Source: Delphinus delphis
Lineage: Eukaryota > Chordata > Mammalia > Artiodactyla > Delphinidae
Length of the DNA stretch: 64,000 nt
Assembly (NCBI RefSeq): GCF_949987515.2
Contig: NC_082688.1
Location: forward strand, 102,279,893 to 102,343,892
Reading direction: 5' to 3'
Position 1 is the stretch's first letter, and every line of letters begins with the position of its first letter. The notes under the pieces are model-generated. The model saw only the letters and a program-made list of their open reading frames with translations, searched no databases and was not told the DNA's origin. Both the position numbers and the translations under genes were made by a program. Below, in pieces: positions 31,116-42,690 of this stretch.

Positions 31116-31559
31116 AGAGATTGTGAATTGTCCATAACAAAGTTTTAAAGAAATCTCTCTCCTTAAATCCTTCTGCATTTCTATCTTTTGTGCTACCAGA
31201 TTTCTTTGTAGTATGTCTGAAAGGTTGACTCTGGACTTAGATTCTTAGATCAAGTAAGCAGATTTTAGGGGATGAAGTTAAATTACGATAAATAATTGCA
31301 CATACAAAAAGATAGTGAATTTCTTTTTCTTGGTCTTAGATTTATTTGAAGATTATTTTTAGAGCCTTCACTTGGCTCTAGAAGGACTCGTTGTACTGTG
31401 GCCTAAGAATTTCAAGTTTGTATGATTTTTCACTGGTGTGTTCAATTCTGTGCATTCTTTGATGCTTTTCTGTTTTTTTATGAAATTGTGATACAAACTA
31501 CAAATAACCTAATAGCTTTAGTGAGAAGATAAGTAATTACTGCCATTCTCGTGATACAT

Positions 31560-31753
31560 TTTGCGGTACGCGGGCGTCTCACTGTTGCGGCCTCTCCCGT
31601 TGCGGAGCACAGGCTCCAGACGCGCAGGCTCAGCGGCCATGACTCACCGGACTAGCCGCTGCGCAGCATGTGGGATCTTCCCGGACCGGGGCACGAACCC
31701 GTGTCCCCTGCATCGGCAGGCGGACTCTCAACCACTGTGCCACCAGGGAAGCC
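31560..31753 (-). mobile_element. CHR-2 SINE, reverse, almost no tail
   Basis: Begins directly at TTGCGGTACGCGGGCG with no poly-T. 12-bp duplication CTCGTGATACAT at 31548-31559 and 31754-31765. Confidence 0.95.
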
Positions 31754-31765
31754 CTCGTGATACAT

Positions 31766-34688
31766 ATTTTTGTCCCACATCTTCAACCAAGATCATACTT
31801 AGCCTGGCTATGACCTTAATTTTAAGATTTATTAGAAAGGTTTTTGGAAAATTTTAGGATATTGGGAAGCAAGTATTTTTTTGGAACTGCTTCTGTTTTT
31901 TGATACTTTAAGCATTATATCACTTATATGAAAAGGAAAAATAAATGAGCATGCACATTAAAAAACAAATACAAGTTTGCATTTTCTAAGGAGTAGGTTG
32001 GGAGTTCCAAAATTTCCAGTGACCAGTTTGAAAGCAGCCTTCTTAAATCTTCCCTTTTCTCATTTGTCCATGGCACAATGTTGTCTGACTAAATGGTTTA
32101 ATTGACTTCTCTATGACACAAGTAGCCTGCTGGGGAGCAAACAGCTGGCTTTTGGGTTTTAGATGTAATTCAAGAAAATTCAGACTTTATCATTTTGTTC
32201 TAAGTTCCAAATTTCTAACTCTATTTGCATGTGAGTTTTTCAAGCTCCAAAATGTAAAGAAAGCAGTTAACATCCAATTACATCTCATGATTTCTTTATT
32301 CTCACAGCTTTATTCACCCACCTAAAATTTGCTTTTTAAAAAAAAATTCACTTTGGCAGTGTCCTGTCCTGTCAAGTGTAGTGATCTGTTAGTGGCGTCT
32401 TTATTTTTGACATTTAAAAACAAACTGCATTTCCAGTGTTCTGATGTCCCGGATGCTTGCTGGTAAACACAAAGTAAATGTCAATTTTTTCTCTATTTAG
32501 ACACATCAAGTAACTGCTAAGGAGCATCAGATGTCTGAAAAACTAGGTCCTTTCAAATGTATGGTCCAAACAGTGAAATAATTTTTTTTTTTTTTTGAGT
32601 ATAAATTTGGTGTCAAACAGTTGAAACTTCCTAGAGAAAGTGAGTAAAAAGATGTTTCAGTTCAAGTAAGTTTAGCTTGGCTGCCAGGCTCTTGGATGTT
32701 GCTACGCCTAATGTGAGAACACGTACAATGTGTCCATTTTCCAATTGTTCATAACAAAGCAATAATCCAATGTGACTAGTCTTTTCTTATTTGAAGTGTA
32801 CATGGGGAATGAAGATTTCAGAAGGATTCCCTAACTCAAACCTGAAAAACCTGGTGTTAGTCTTGGGTGATTTCCAGTGACCCTGTGACCCCCTTCTTCC
32901 TGCCCCCTGTGTAGACTTGGAACTGGGCAGCCATTTTTGTTTTTGGAAGGGAAAGGAGACAGATATAATGAATGACTTTTATTGTGCAATATTTCAAACT
33001 CTCTTGAATGCATTCGAATGGGATGGAAACTGTTCTGCCCTATGTCACAGCCAAAACAAACAAAACATATTCCCTAAACCTGGATGTGTGTTTCTCTCAA
33101 ACTGGCAGTAGTTAGAGCTCAGCTCTCAAACAAGAATTTGGTTTGACAATTTTTAGCCCTTGTTCAACTGAATGTGAGGAGAGGTCACAGCCAAAGCAAA
33201 TACTGTGGGGAAAAATTAATACACATATTTACAGCTTGCAGGTGGCATTTGTTCTGAAACGTTAGATATTTGTCTTAAAGAATTGCATTTGTGGTAATAC
33301 TTTTAAATGGACTACTTTTTTTGGCTAGTATTTTTAAAATGAACTTTTCAATGATAATAACTCCTAATGTAAATAAATTCTACAGAAGTCCCTGAAGAGT
33401 GATAAATGCTTGAATTTAAGTATTTAAACATTTAGAAAGGCCATTAAGAATCTGATAATTCTAGGAATATCAGACCCAGCAAATATGCCATAAAACTCCC
33501 TTGATGGCAGCCTTCTCTGGCCCCCAAAGCACCCACTCTAGTGTTATCAACGACTCCTTTATGATGATGCCTCCAACACTTTTTACTGGCTCCAGCCACC
33601 CCCACCCAGGTTGTTACGTATTCCCACCCTTTGGATCTGTGGGGAGAATCACTCTGCACAATCAAGATAATTCATTTTGTAATGCGCCATTGTGCTTCAT
33701 GACCCGGGCAAAATATATTTTTTACTAGTCACAATAATAACGTTAAATTTATGGTCACCTACGACCAACAGGCTCTTGGTTTGTGTCTTACTTGAGAAAT
33801 ACTGAAAATGTAAATTGTTAAGCCAGGCGATCTGCCTCTCAGAACGGTAGAACAGACTTCAATCCACATTTTAGGTCCTCCTTTAGAAATATAAAATTCT
33901 AACTTTCATGGACCGCTCTGTTGAACGATATCAGACATCCGTGTGAACGGAAATGAGCCATTGGATCATTTCATTGGCTGTTAACCTTTCGTATAATAAA
34001 CACTACAGATAAAACACTGCCTGCATCTTGCATTTTAGTTAGAAATATTGCACATTACCGCAAAGATTTCTACTTCCCAAGCATTGCAAGGTCCAATTAT
34101 ACTCCTATCAACTAGAATGACTGGCATGTCCTGGACGTATAAATCATTTTAAGGAGTAGATGCTTAGTTTTTTGCAGTCTGTCTGGATGGTGAGAAATAG
34201 GAAGACCTCCGTGAGTGGGTAGGTGGGTGTTGCTGAGGTCCATGGCTCTCAGGCTGTCAAGGGCAAACGTGAATGTGAGGTTCAAGAGGGGAGGGGAGAT
34301 GGGGGCGGAAACAAACTTCTTACAAAAAAGCAGGCTCTTATTTTTTCAATTTTAGATGCTGTTTTCCAATTTCTTAGTATTTAAACTTAAATGTGGTAGA
34401 TGCATGAGTTTCTTGCATTGGGTAGGGTAGGAATTATTGGACCCTCTGGTTTATCTAAATTCTTCCTATTTTTTTTTAACCCTGTGCGAGTGCTGAAGGG
34501 TTCCTTTTTTTACCTAAATAAATTTATTTTTAGATTTAAAACTAACGTACCTTCCCCAAACCAGTTGGAGTCTCTCAATTCCCAGTGAGGCTGCCTTTCC
34601 CCTCAGATAGAGACAAACAGCCCAACTTTCCTTTAAATAGCTAACCCAGGTCCACCTACCTATACTCATAACCCTTAATCTAGCCTTG
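31766..34688. other. Repeat-poor intergenic block
   Basis: Almost 3 kb with no recognisable interspersed repeat, no long ORF and many TAAT cores. Candidate conserved non-coding sequence (see findings). Confidence 0.4.
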
Positions 34689-34704
34689 GACCCTCCAATT
34701 TTTT

Positions 34705-35079
34705 TTCCTTTATAAATTAATTAATTAATTTATTTATTTATTTATTTATTTATTTATGGCTGCATTGGGTCTTCGTTGCTCTGTGCGGGCTTTCTCTAGT
34801 TGCGGCGAGTGTGGGCTACTCTTCATTGCGATGTGCGGGCTTCTCATTGCAGTGGATTCTCTCGTTGTGGAGCATGGGCTCTAGGCATGTGGGCTTCAGT
34901 AGTTGTGGCACACGGGTCACTAGTTGTGGCTCGCGGGCTCTAGAGTGCAGGCTCAGTAGTTGTGATGCGGGGGCTTCTTTGCTCCACGGCATGTGGGATC
35001 TTCCCGGACCAGGGCTCGAACCCATGTCCCCTGCATTGGCAGGCGGATTCTTGACCACTGCGCCACCAGGGAAGTCCCA
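34705..35079 (-). mobile_element. Long CHR-type SINE, reverse
   Basis: (ATTT)n tail, GGCTGCATTGGGTCTTCGTT, and body to CCACCAGGGAAGTCCC. Near-perfect target-site duplication GACCCTCC(A/G)ATTTTTT at 34689 and 35080. Confidence 0.95.
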
Positions 35080-35096
35080 GACCCTCCGATTTTTTG

Positions 35097-37484
35097 TTTT
35101 GTTTTGTTTGTCTTGGCAAGCCGCACGATAGGAAAACATACAAAACACCCTTCTATGTTATTGTCATGTATTTTCATGTCTCTGTCATGTATATCTCATA
35201 TATCTCATACAGAGCAAGACATACTATTATTTCTATCTTATAAATAAGATGAACAAGAGGGAAGTGATTTTCTCTGCTTGGCAGCCAGCAACGATAGAGC
35301 CTGGAAGAGACCAGGGGCCTTTTGTTTATTTCACTTGCTTCAGCTGCCCCATCTACCCTCCAGCACCGAGGTGCCTAAGAAGGCCAGGCCATATGGGTGT
35401 TTGTTGGCTGTTCTTGTAAAAGTTTAGTTGGAGGAGCCCTTAAAGTCAATAGCTACTTGGGGTTTTGAAGTCATCCAGAACCTCTCACAAATAGAAGTTG
35501 CCTCTATTTCCTTAAAACGAAGTGAATGATGAGTGTTGATTTACGCTTTGTTCTCTAACTTAAGTTTTTGGGGGAGAGAGGATTGGGAGAAGGAAAGAAG
35601 TCAGAAGAAATACATCTTAAGCTAGAAATCAGGACGACATCTACATTTAGATGCCAACACTTTGAACAAGCAGCGTTCTCAACTCAGGCCCTGAAGTGCG
35701 TGCCCAAGGTCCTGCAGCTGTCCTGTAAATGTCCAAACGGATTTATAGCCTGTATTTCTCCAAGAGAGAAAACAATTCTAGGCAAATCTCAAACAGTTCG
35801 GAGGCGTGTGTCCTTTGACATTTTGCTGCCTTCCCGGTTCTTGTCCTGCCATCGCCACAAGCAAAGAGCTGTTACTGCCAGGCCAAAGCTGTAACAATAT
35901 TAAGATGTTTTCCTCAACCTTGTCCCCAGAAAGATACTCAGTTTCCAGAAGATTGTTCTCCCCTGGGCATTACATCATGAATTGATTCAGTTTTTGGAGG
36001 AAGAAATTGGACAAAATATAATAGATTACCTCCTGGGGAAGCATACTTAGGTTGTTAAGTATTCCCACCAGAAAACTAAAAAACTGCTTATATATGACTA
36101 CTCTGTCCACATTTAACCTTTCACCTTATTGCAGCTGAGCAGGGCGCTTTTTTGCAGCAAAGGTTTTTGTTTTGGTGGGGGTCAGAGAGAACATTTCTCC
36201 TTTATTTTTTTAAGGAATACAAGTATTCTTTGTTTTTACCATTACCCAGACTTCCTCAGCTTCACGAGCTGCCCCCAGACCCTAGACCAGGTTAGGATGC
36301 AGCCACCGCAGAAGGGTGTTCCCATTCAGTGGACAAGTGTGGCCTCCCCGTGGGCCGTGGGAATGGGGACGGGTGGGTTGGGGGAGCTGCTCGATGTAGT
36401 TAATTTTCCATAAGGGTTTTTTGGCCTTTGGAGCATCGTGGCCAACAGAGCAGAAGGCCACGCTTGTGGAGTATTTGGGAGACATCACCACGGTCTGTCC
36501 TGAGGATAGAGTGGCCCCTGTAAGCAATATGTGCGCTGAAGAAAAAGATCAAGTTTCCTCTTTCCTGGGAACCCGTTGTCCGAGCAGGATGTTAGTGATT
36601 GATGAAATAACTCCCACCCAATAAAGACTGCAGTAAGAAATGTGGGAGCTATTTTCTTTTCCAAGTTCGCATGTTGGAGTAGAGAAGGGGCGGGTGGAAC
36701 TGGCAGTATATACGTTGGCCGGATTCAGACTTCAAACTTGGAAGGGTGAGCAGAGTGGATGGAAGGACTAATGAACCAGAGGAATGGGTAATAAAATAGC
36801 AAGGTTTCGTCACCCAGTGCCCAGCTGGTTGGTATCCAGGGCCTAGTTAACAGAGTAGAGGACCATGGAGTGAGTTGGCAGTCTCCACTGGCAGGATCAC
36901 TGACAACTGGATTGGCAGGGCCACTTTCCATTTCTGAGGCAGAAGTGTTCTAACCACGTCAGTGAACCTCAGTTACTGCCTCATCTCATCAGTCTCCCAT
37001 CAGAGGATGAGTACAGCCTCCCCAGGGCACTGAAACCGATTCCTTTATTCCTTATCCCAAGAAAAGCCCTCCAGTGGCCCCAGTCATGCCCCCAACTGTC
37101 AGCCTCAGAGGGTTCAGCTTTACTTCTGAGGTGTGCATCCCAGGAAATGGCAACAGCCTCTGTCGGACTGTCAGTCAGATGCGAGCATGGGGGAAGTTGG
37201 GTGAAAGGGACCAGGACACCTCTACTATTTTTGCAATTGCTGTGACTCTATTATGATTTTAAAATAAAAAGTTTAAGAAACTAAAGTGCTTAGAACAACA
37301 ATAAAAGTCTCTGTGATTCTCAGCTACCTTGTCTGTCAAGTAAGAATATTAGTGATACCTACTTTACGTGTCGCTGCTATGAAAAATCAGATAATACAGA
37401 TGTGGTGCCTCTTGTTTTCACAGACCAGCATCCTTCTGCACTTTGTGACAGAAGCCCATTTCCTTTCTCAGGTACCATTTATCT
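35097..37484. other. Intergenic, mostly unassigned
   Basis: Contains a short (GTTTT)n run, a 108-codon plus-strand ORF at 35568-35894 (see findings), an isolated AATAAA at 36621-36626, and no repeat family I can name with confidence. 36400-37260 is somewhat GC-richer and could be an unrecognised LTR. Confidence 0.35.
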
Positions 37485-37870
37485 ACAGTGTAATCATGGT
37501 AGTAGGCGTTTTCCCATGTGCCCTCATTTTATGTGATCTCATTATTATGCCCATATTACAGACAAGGAAGCTGAGCCTTTAAGAGGTAATGTGACTCGTT
37601 CAAGATCAGATAGTTGGGGGACTTCCCTGGTAGTCCAGCGGTTAAGACTCCAGGATCCCAATGCAGGGGGCCCGGGTTCGATCCCTGGTCAGGGAACTAG
37701 ATCCCGCATCCTCAACTAAGAGCCCACATGCTGCAACTAAAGACCCAGCACAGCCAAATAAATTAATAAATATTAAAAATAAAGAAAAAAGATCAGATAG
37801 CTGGTACATGGTAGAGCTAGAATCAGGAGACTGTCCTACTCTAGAAGTCCATTTTCCTTTGATGAAAATG
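37485..37870 (-). mobile_element. MIR SINE, minus, interrupted by a CHR-1 SINE
   Basis: CCATATTACAGACAAGGAAG, then AGAGGTAATGTGACTC up to 37613, resuming at about 37801 with GTAGAGCTAGAATCAGG. Confidence 0.75.
37614..37788 (+). mobile_element. CHR-1 SINE inside MIR
   Basis: ACTTCCCTGGTAGTCCAGCG head, GGTTCGATCCC box, CAGCACAGCCAAATAAATTA tail. 12-bp duplication AAGATCAGATAG at 37602-37613 and 37789-37800. Confidence 0.96.
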
Positions 37871-38751
37871 CTGTAACTAGAGAGGCAAAGATTTGGGGGT
37901 TGTGGAAACAGGAAAATAAAGTTATGCAGGGAAGATGAGGATGTTTTCTGTGTGAGACTTGCCACTGTTCTCAGAAATGCCCTTGATGGAGAGCTATGGC
38001 CCTCGACCTCCTGACTCCAGACACAACGGCTCCCTTGCTCCATTTTGGGGGGCCTCTCCCCACTTCTAGTCTTGCTTCAACGTCCTTAGTCTGTAGCCTC
38101 GTCCTGCTTGTCTCCAGAAGGAGATCAGTCCCATCAGTATGTAAATATCAAGCGCAGTACAACCTACTACACTCCTCCTTCCTAGTTTGGATTTCTAGCA
38201 AATTATGGGGGCATATGTGTGACCAGTGAGGTGACTGGTGGTGTCATCCTGTACGGAGTGCACTCGCTTTTGCCTACATTTTATATCATCTTATTCAAAA
38301 CTGTTAGCCTTGCTCTAGTGTTTTCCTATCCATGGAAATCAAATACATGGATATTTTCACCACCCAAAATGTATCCACCTGTAGTTTCGCAGCGAGGGGA
38401 CAGGTGTACACATTAGCCAAGGACTGGGGAAGCTTACCAGAATCTTCTCACGGGAGTCTGGCAAAAGAGCAGAGTCTCCATCAGGGTTTTTTTGTCCTTC
38501 CTAAATCTAATTCTGGGCATATTTCGAGCTAGGCACCTCTCCATCTTGACAGGCACCTCAAGCGCGGGAAGAAATTCATCTGAGCTGTGGTCAGCTGTTG
38601 CCGTTTCTGTCTGGAGGTCCAGGAGGTAGAACTGGCACAGGTCTTCTGTGAGACAAAGAAATGTTTATTAAATGATCATTAATTACCAGAAAGTCAAGCA
38701 TAAATTTAGTTAGTGTGGTAGCGTGGAGAGGCTGGGTAAAGTTAAGGGGTC

Positions 38752-38821
38752 CCGCCAGCTCCTGGTTCTAGCTCAGACAGTGGTACCGCCAGCTCCTGGT
38801 TCTAGCTCAGACAGTGGTACC
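38752..38821. repeat. Perfect 34-bp tandem duplication
   Basis: The unit starting CCGCCAGCTCCTGGTTC and ending CAGACAGTGGTA occurs at 38752-38785 and again, unchanged, at 38786-38819. Confidence 0.97.
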
Positions 38822-38956
38822 AACAAATTTCGGGGTGAGCATGGGAGCTCCCTTCTAAAGAAGTTAGCCTCTAAATGTGGGGAAACTTTCCCCACTTTCC
38901 CCAATAGCTTCTGCAAAAAGCACTGGGAATTGGTCTTTTTAAAAATGTAACATTGT

Positions 38957-39140
38957 GGGCTTCCCTGGTGGTTGAGAGTCCGCCTGCCGATGCAGCGGAC
39001 GCGGGTTCGTGCCCCGGTCCGGGAAGATCCCACATGCCGCGGAGCGGCTGGGCCCGTGAGCCATGGCCGCTGAGCCTGCGCGTCCGGAGTCTGTGCTCCG
39101 CAACAGGAGAGGCCACAGCAGTGAGAGGCCCGCGTACCGC

Positions 39141-39166
<26 letters not shown>
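38957..39166 (+). mobile_element. CHR-2 SINE with small head deletion
   Basis: CCCTGGTGGTTGAGAG lacks the usual CGCAGT after GGTGG. The body is otherwise complete, with an A-tail of about 27. Confidence 0.94.
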
Positions 39167-39171
<5 letters not shown>

Positions 39172-39277
39172 TTGCCGCGCGGCTTTAGGGATCTTTCTTC
39201 CCCGACCAGGGATTGAACCTGGGCCCTAAGGCAATGAAAGTGCCAAGTCCTAACCACTGGACCACCAGGGAGTTCCC
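39167..39277 (-). mobile_element. CHR-1-type SINE fragment, reverse, abutting a CHR-2 SINE
   Basis: CCCCGACCAGGGATTGAACC to CCACCAGGGAGTTCCC, in the opposite direction to its neighbour and starting right after that neighbour's A-tail. Confidence 0.85.
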
Positions 39278-39439
39278 TAAAAGATGTATCTTATATGTCA
39301 TGATGACCCCATTTTACCTGTAACATGTTTCTATGCCACAGACAGGGACGCTGTCAAATGTCAATTATAAAATTTGGGGGTATGTTATTTGGCACTTGTA
39401 ATTTGGAAGACTTTTGATATACGATTGTATAAAGCAATG

Positions 39440-39620
39440 TATAAAATCACAAAATGATGGAGATAAAAGACAAAAAAAGTCAGCGACTATTTTTCCAAAC
39501 TTCTCACTTGGCAGGTGAGGAAACTGACAGCCTGGGAGTTGGAGTAACTTGCCTGAGGTCACACAGCTTCTAAAGGCAAGGCTACGACCAGGTCTTGTGA
39601 TCACAGGGCCTCTGTGTCTT
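39440..39620 (-). mobile_element. MIR SINE, minus
   Basis: GGCAGGTGAGGAAACTGACA, then AACTTGCCTGAGGTCACACA, the reverse of the MIR core. Confidence 0.88.
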
Positions 39621-40147
39621 CCCTGTCCATGCTATTTGTGTGGGATATATGATATTCTACCGCCTAACCAGCTGCCAACCTGGAAATGGCAGCCAGCTGG
39701 GCTTTCTATTTATTGTGTAGCAACACCACCCACCAGCTCATTGCTGGACACAATTTAATAAATGCTTGCTGAGGGGATGAGGGAGCTGTGCGATGCTCTA
39801 ATATACCTGCATTAGGTGCTGTGACCATTGTCTCTATCGGAAAAGCCCATGATCCAAATGCATTCTACACCCTTGGGATAGGCACTCAGGAGGAGGGGCT
39901 GGATAGGGAATCTCAGGCAATCACTCGGTATTGCTCGAAGTGTGATCCCCTTTAAACTGGTCAAGGAGCTTTCTAAAAATGCAGGTGACAAGAATCTTAT
40001 CCCATTTTGAGGTCAGCATTTTACCTGAAGACAGTGCCCCCTTTGACCCACTGCCTCAAGCAGCCCCTAGACCTGGGTACACATGGATCCCAAGCATTTA
40101 AAACTCTCTGCTTCCTAATCTTTTTGTCAACTTTGCTTAGTTCTTTT

Positions 40148-40400
40148 TTTTTTAATTTTTAACTTTTATTGGAGTATAGTTACTATACTATACTCCAATG
40201 AAACTAACTAACGTTGTGTTCATTTCAGGTGTAAAGCAAAGTGAATCAGTTATACGTATACATATATCCACTCTTTTTAAGATTCTTTCCCCATATAGGC
40301 CAGTACAGAGTATTGAGTAGAGTTCCCTGTGCTATACAGTAGGTCCTTATTTGTTATCTATTTTTATATAGAGTAGTGTGTATATGTCAGTCCCAATCAA
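40148..40400 (-). mobile_element. L1 3'-end insertion, antisense
   Basis: GTGAATCAGTTATACGTATA, then CTATACAGTAGGTCCTTAT. Perfect 15-bp duplication TTGCTTAGTTCTTTT at 40133-40147 and 40401-40415. Carries an unusual internal palindrome (see findings). Confidence 0.95.
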
Positions 40401-40429
40401 TTGCTTAGTTCTTTTGATGCCCATAGCCA

Positions 40430-40660
40430 GTGGGATGACTGTGAGTCAAGAGCAAAGAATCTGAAGTTAGGCTTGAGTTTGAAACTTGGTGTCCCAATTA
40501 CTGCGTTGTTGGCTAAATTACTTCACCTCTCTGAACCTCTCCCAGTTGCCACATTTGTAAAATGAGAATAATAGTAGTATTTGTCTCTTACAATTGTGTG
40601 AGGTGGTATTGAATTAGGCAGTGATAATGTGTGTAAAGTTCCTGTTGAGTGTTTGGGATT
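40430..40660 (+). mobile_element. MIR SINE, plus
   Basis: CTTCACCTCTCTGAACCTCT, then TTTGTAAAATGAGAATAATA and TGTGTGAGGTGG. Confidence 0.85.
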
Positions 40661-40685
40661 CAACAGGATAACATTACGTGTTACT

Positions 40686-40877
40686 GTTTTTTTTAATTTT
40701 AATTATTTATTTTTTTGGTTGTGCCGGGTCTTAGTTGCGGCTCACTGACTCCTTAGTTGTGACATGTGAACTCTTAGTTGCAGCACGCATGTGGGATCTA
40801 TTTCCCTGACCAGGGATCGAGCCTGGGCCCCCTGCATTGGGAGCATGGAGACTTAACCACTGCGCCACCAAAGTCCC
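40686..40877 (-). mobile_element. CHR-1 SINE, reverse
   Basis: T-rich tail, GTTGTGCCGGGTCTTAGTTG, CCCTGACCAGGGATCGAGCC, CCACTGCGCCACCA. Flanks ACGTGTTACT (40676) and ACATGTTACT (40878) are a slightly mutated duplication. Confidence 0.93.
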
Positions 40878-40887
40878 ACATGTTACT

Positions 40888-41150
40888 TTTGATTTTGACA
40901 TAATTTCAGACTTACAGAAAAGTTACAGCAATAGTGCAAATAACTTCATTAAGATTCCCCTAATGTTGGCATTTTATTTTACTTGCTTTCTCTCCATAGA
41001 GATAGATCGATATAAGCATATCTATGTAGATAGATAAATTTTATATATATATATATACATTTTTTTTCTGCAACACATAATTAACGCTGCAGATATGATA
41101 TCTCTTTACCCCTAAATTCTTCAGTGTATATTTCCTAAGAACACAAAACA
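40888..41150 (-). mobile_element. Old L1 3'-end fragment, antisense
   Basis: AATTTCAGACTTACAGAAAA, then GTGCAAATAACTTC and TTCCCCTAATGTTGGCATTT, the reverse of an old L1M/ME 3' UTR. Includes a short (TA)n. Confidence 0.6.
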
Positions 41151-41159
41151 ACTTATCAC

Positions 41160-41385
41160 AGTGATTACAGTTCAACAACATAGGTTTGAATTACCTGGGT
41201 ACACTTGTAAGACAATTTTTTTCCAATAAATACGAACTACAGCACTGGAAGATTTGTGGTTGGTTGAATTCGCAGATGCAGAATCACAGATATGGGACTT
41301 GAGCTTCTGCAGATTTTGGAACTGTGGAGGGGCCTGGAACCAAGGATCTGGAGGACGACTGTACTTATTAAGATATCGTAATGGA
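41160..41385. mobile_element. Tigger2-type DNA-transposon relic
   Basis: AACAACATAGGTTTGAATTA at one end, GGTTGGTTGAATTCGCAGAT inside and GGAGGACGACTGTACT at the other end, as in Tigger/MER2-group elements. Confidence 0.55.
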
Positions 41386-41439
41386 AATGTTTGAAGTACT
41401 TCCACAGTGTTTCTCTGACTCAAATTCAGATCATGATCC

Positions 41440-41690
41440 AACCAACTTTTACTGAGCACAGATTATGTGCCAGGCATGGTGCTGGATGCTTTGAAAAATA
41501 TTCCAATAAATTCTCTTATCAGCATCGTGAAGTAGGTTTTATTAGTTAGTAAATTGGCCAGTTAGTAACTAAGAATCAAGGTGCTTAGTAAATTGCCCAA
41601 AGGACCTTAGTTAGTGGTAGAACTGGGATTTGAACCCAGATCTTAAGTCCTGGGTTCTTTCCAAAATAACACTCTTAACAAAAAATGGTG
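41440..41690 (-). mobile_element. MIR SINE, minus
   Basis: ACTGAGCACAGATTATGTGC, CAGGCATGGTGCTGG, GAACTGGGATTTGAACCCAG. Confidence 0.8.
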
Positions 41691-41699
41691 TTTTTGTTC

Positions 41700-42514
41700 T
41701 AGACGGCTGACCACATTCTGTTGTAAAAATTAGAAAATTAAACAAGAAGCAACTCTACCGGGGCCCCTGGGTCAGTGTGTGTTCTTATCTCCACTCAGCT
41801 GTTATACGCTTCTGCGGCCTAAGCTCTAGGGGTTTTTTTTCACAGTTCTCTCTCACTCTGATGAGCTCTCCAGAACTTGATTTCAAAATGGTCATAATCC
41901 TTTTGTACAGTTTTGCTGGGAACCAGCTCTTTTATCTTCAGGTACCTTTGGTAAGGTTAATTTCTGAAATGAAAATTTATTTTCCCAGGGTGTGCTGATG
42001 ATATTGTTAATGTGTTTGAGTGGATAGGACTTGAGAAACTGGAGATGTATCTATGGGCTTGCCTTTTGCTCTGGTCAGAGACTCTCTCTAGAAGCAATCA
42101 AAAGCTGGATTTGTTCTGTCACTCCCCAGCGACATGGAGCTTATCAGTCTGGCTCAACCCTCTTACGCCTTAATATAGAGGACGATAATAACGACACAAT
42201 CCACTGGGGTGACGTATCCGTTAGAGATGTTTAGTTCTGAGGGACTCTGACCAGACCCTTCTGGTTCCAGCATTAATTCTACTTCAAATAAAATCCTGTG
42301 CTTTAATCAGCAGTGCTGGCTCTCAATTGCATTAAAAATTCAATGGGAAAAAAATCTTAATTCACAGACCACGCACCTTAATAGACAAAGAACTCCAAGG
42401 AGCTTGGGAACAACTGGTTAGCCATTGTTTGGCCAAGTTGAAAGAGAGCATCTGGAAATATCTGGGGTCTCTGACGATAGAGCTTGGAAATGGGGGAGCA
42501 GTTCTTTCGAGAGG
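41700..42514. other. Intergenic, no recognised feature
   Basis: Unique-looking sequence without long ORFs. Confidence 0.4.
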
Positions 42515-42690
42515 TTGAGAACTCAGACTCTTGTGAGTCAGGTTGGCCTGGATTCAGATCCCAGCTCCGCGTGACCCTGAGCAAGTTAATTTCAAATTCA
42601 TTGTCTAAAATGATGGCAATACCTACCTTTCAAATGTTCCTGTGAGACAATGTAAATACAACACCTCGTTTAGACCCTGGCCCTTAAAAA
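42515..42690 (+). mobile_element. MIR SINE, plus
   Basis: CTGGATTCAGATCCCAGCTC, then CGTGACCCTGAGCAAGTTAA. Confidence 0.8.

Noticed and set aside
29494..31178. Many 65-150 codon ORFs with repeated Ser/Ala/Gly-rich text (also at 14801-15103, 17169-17435, 22961-23413, 31561-31857, 38871-39257 and 43767-44156)
   Set aside because: All lie in CHR SINEs and share the same SINE-derived peptide in different frames.
36621..36626. Isolated AATAAA as a gene end
   Set aside because: No upstream coding sequence or splice evidence. It may belong to an unrecognised LTR.
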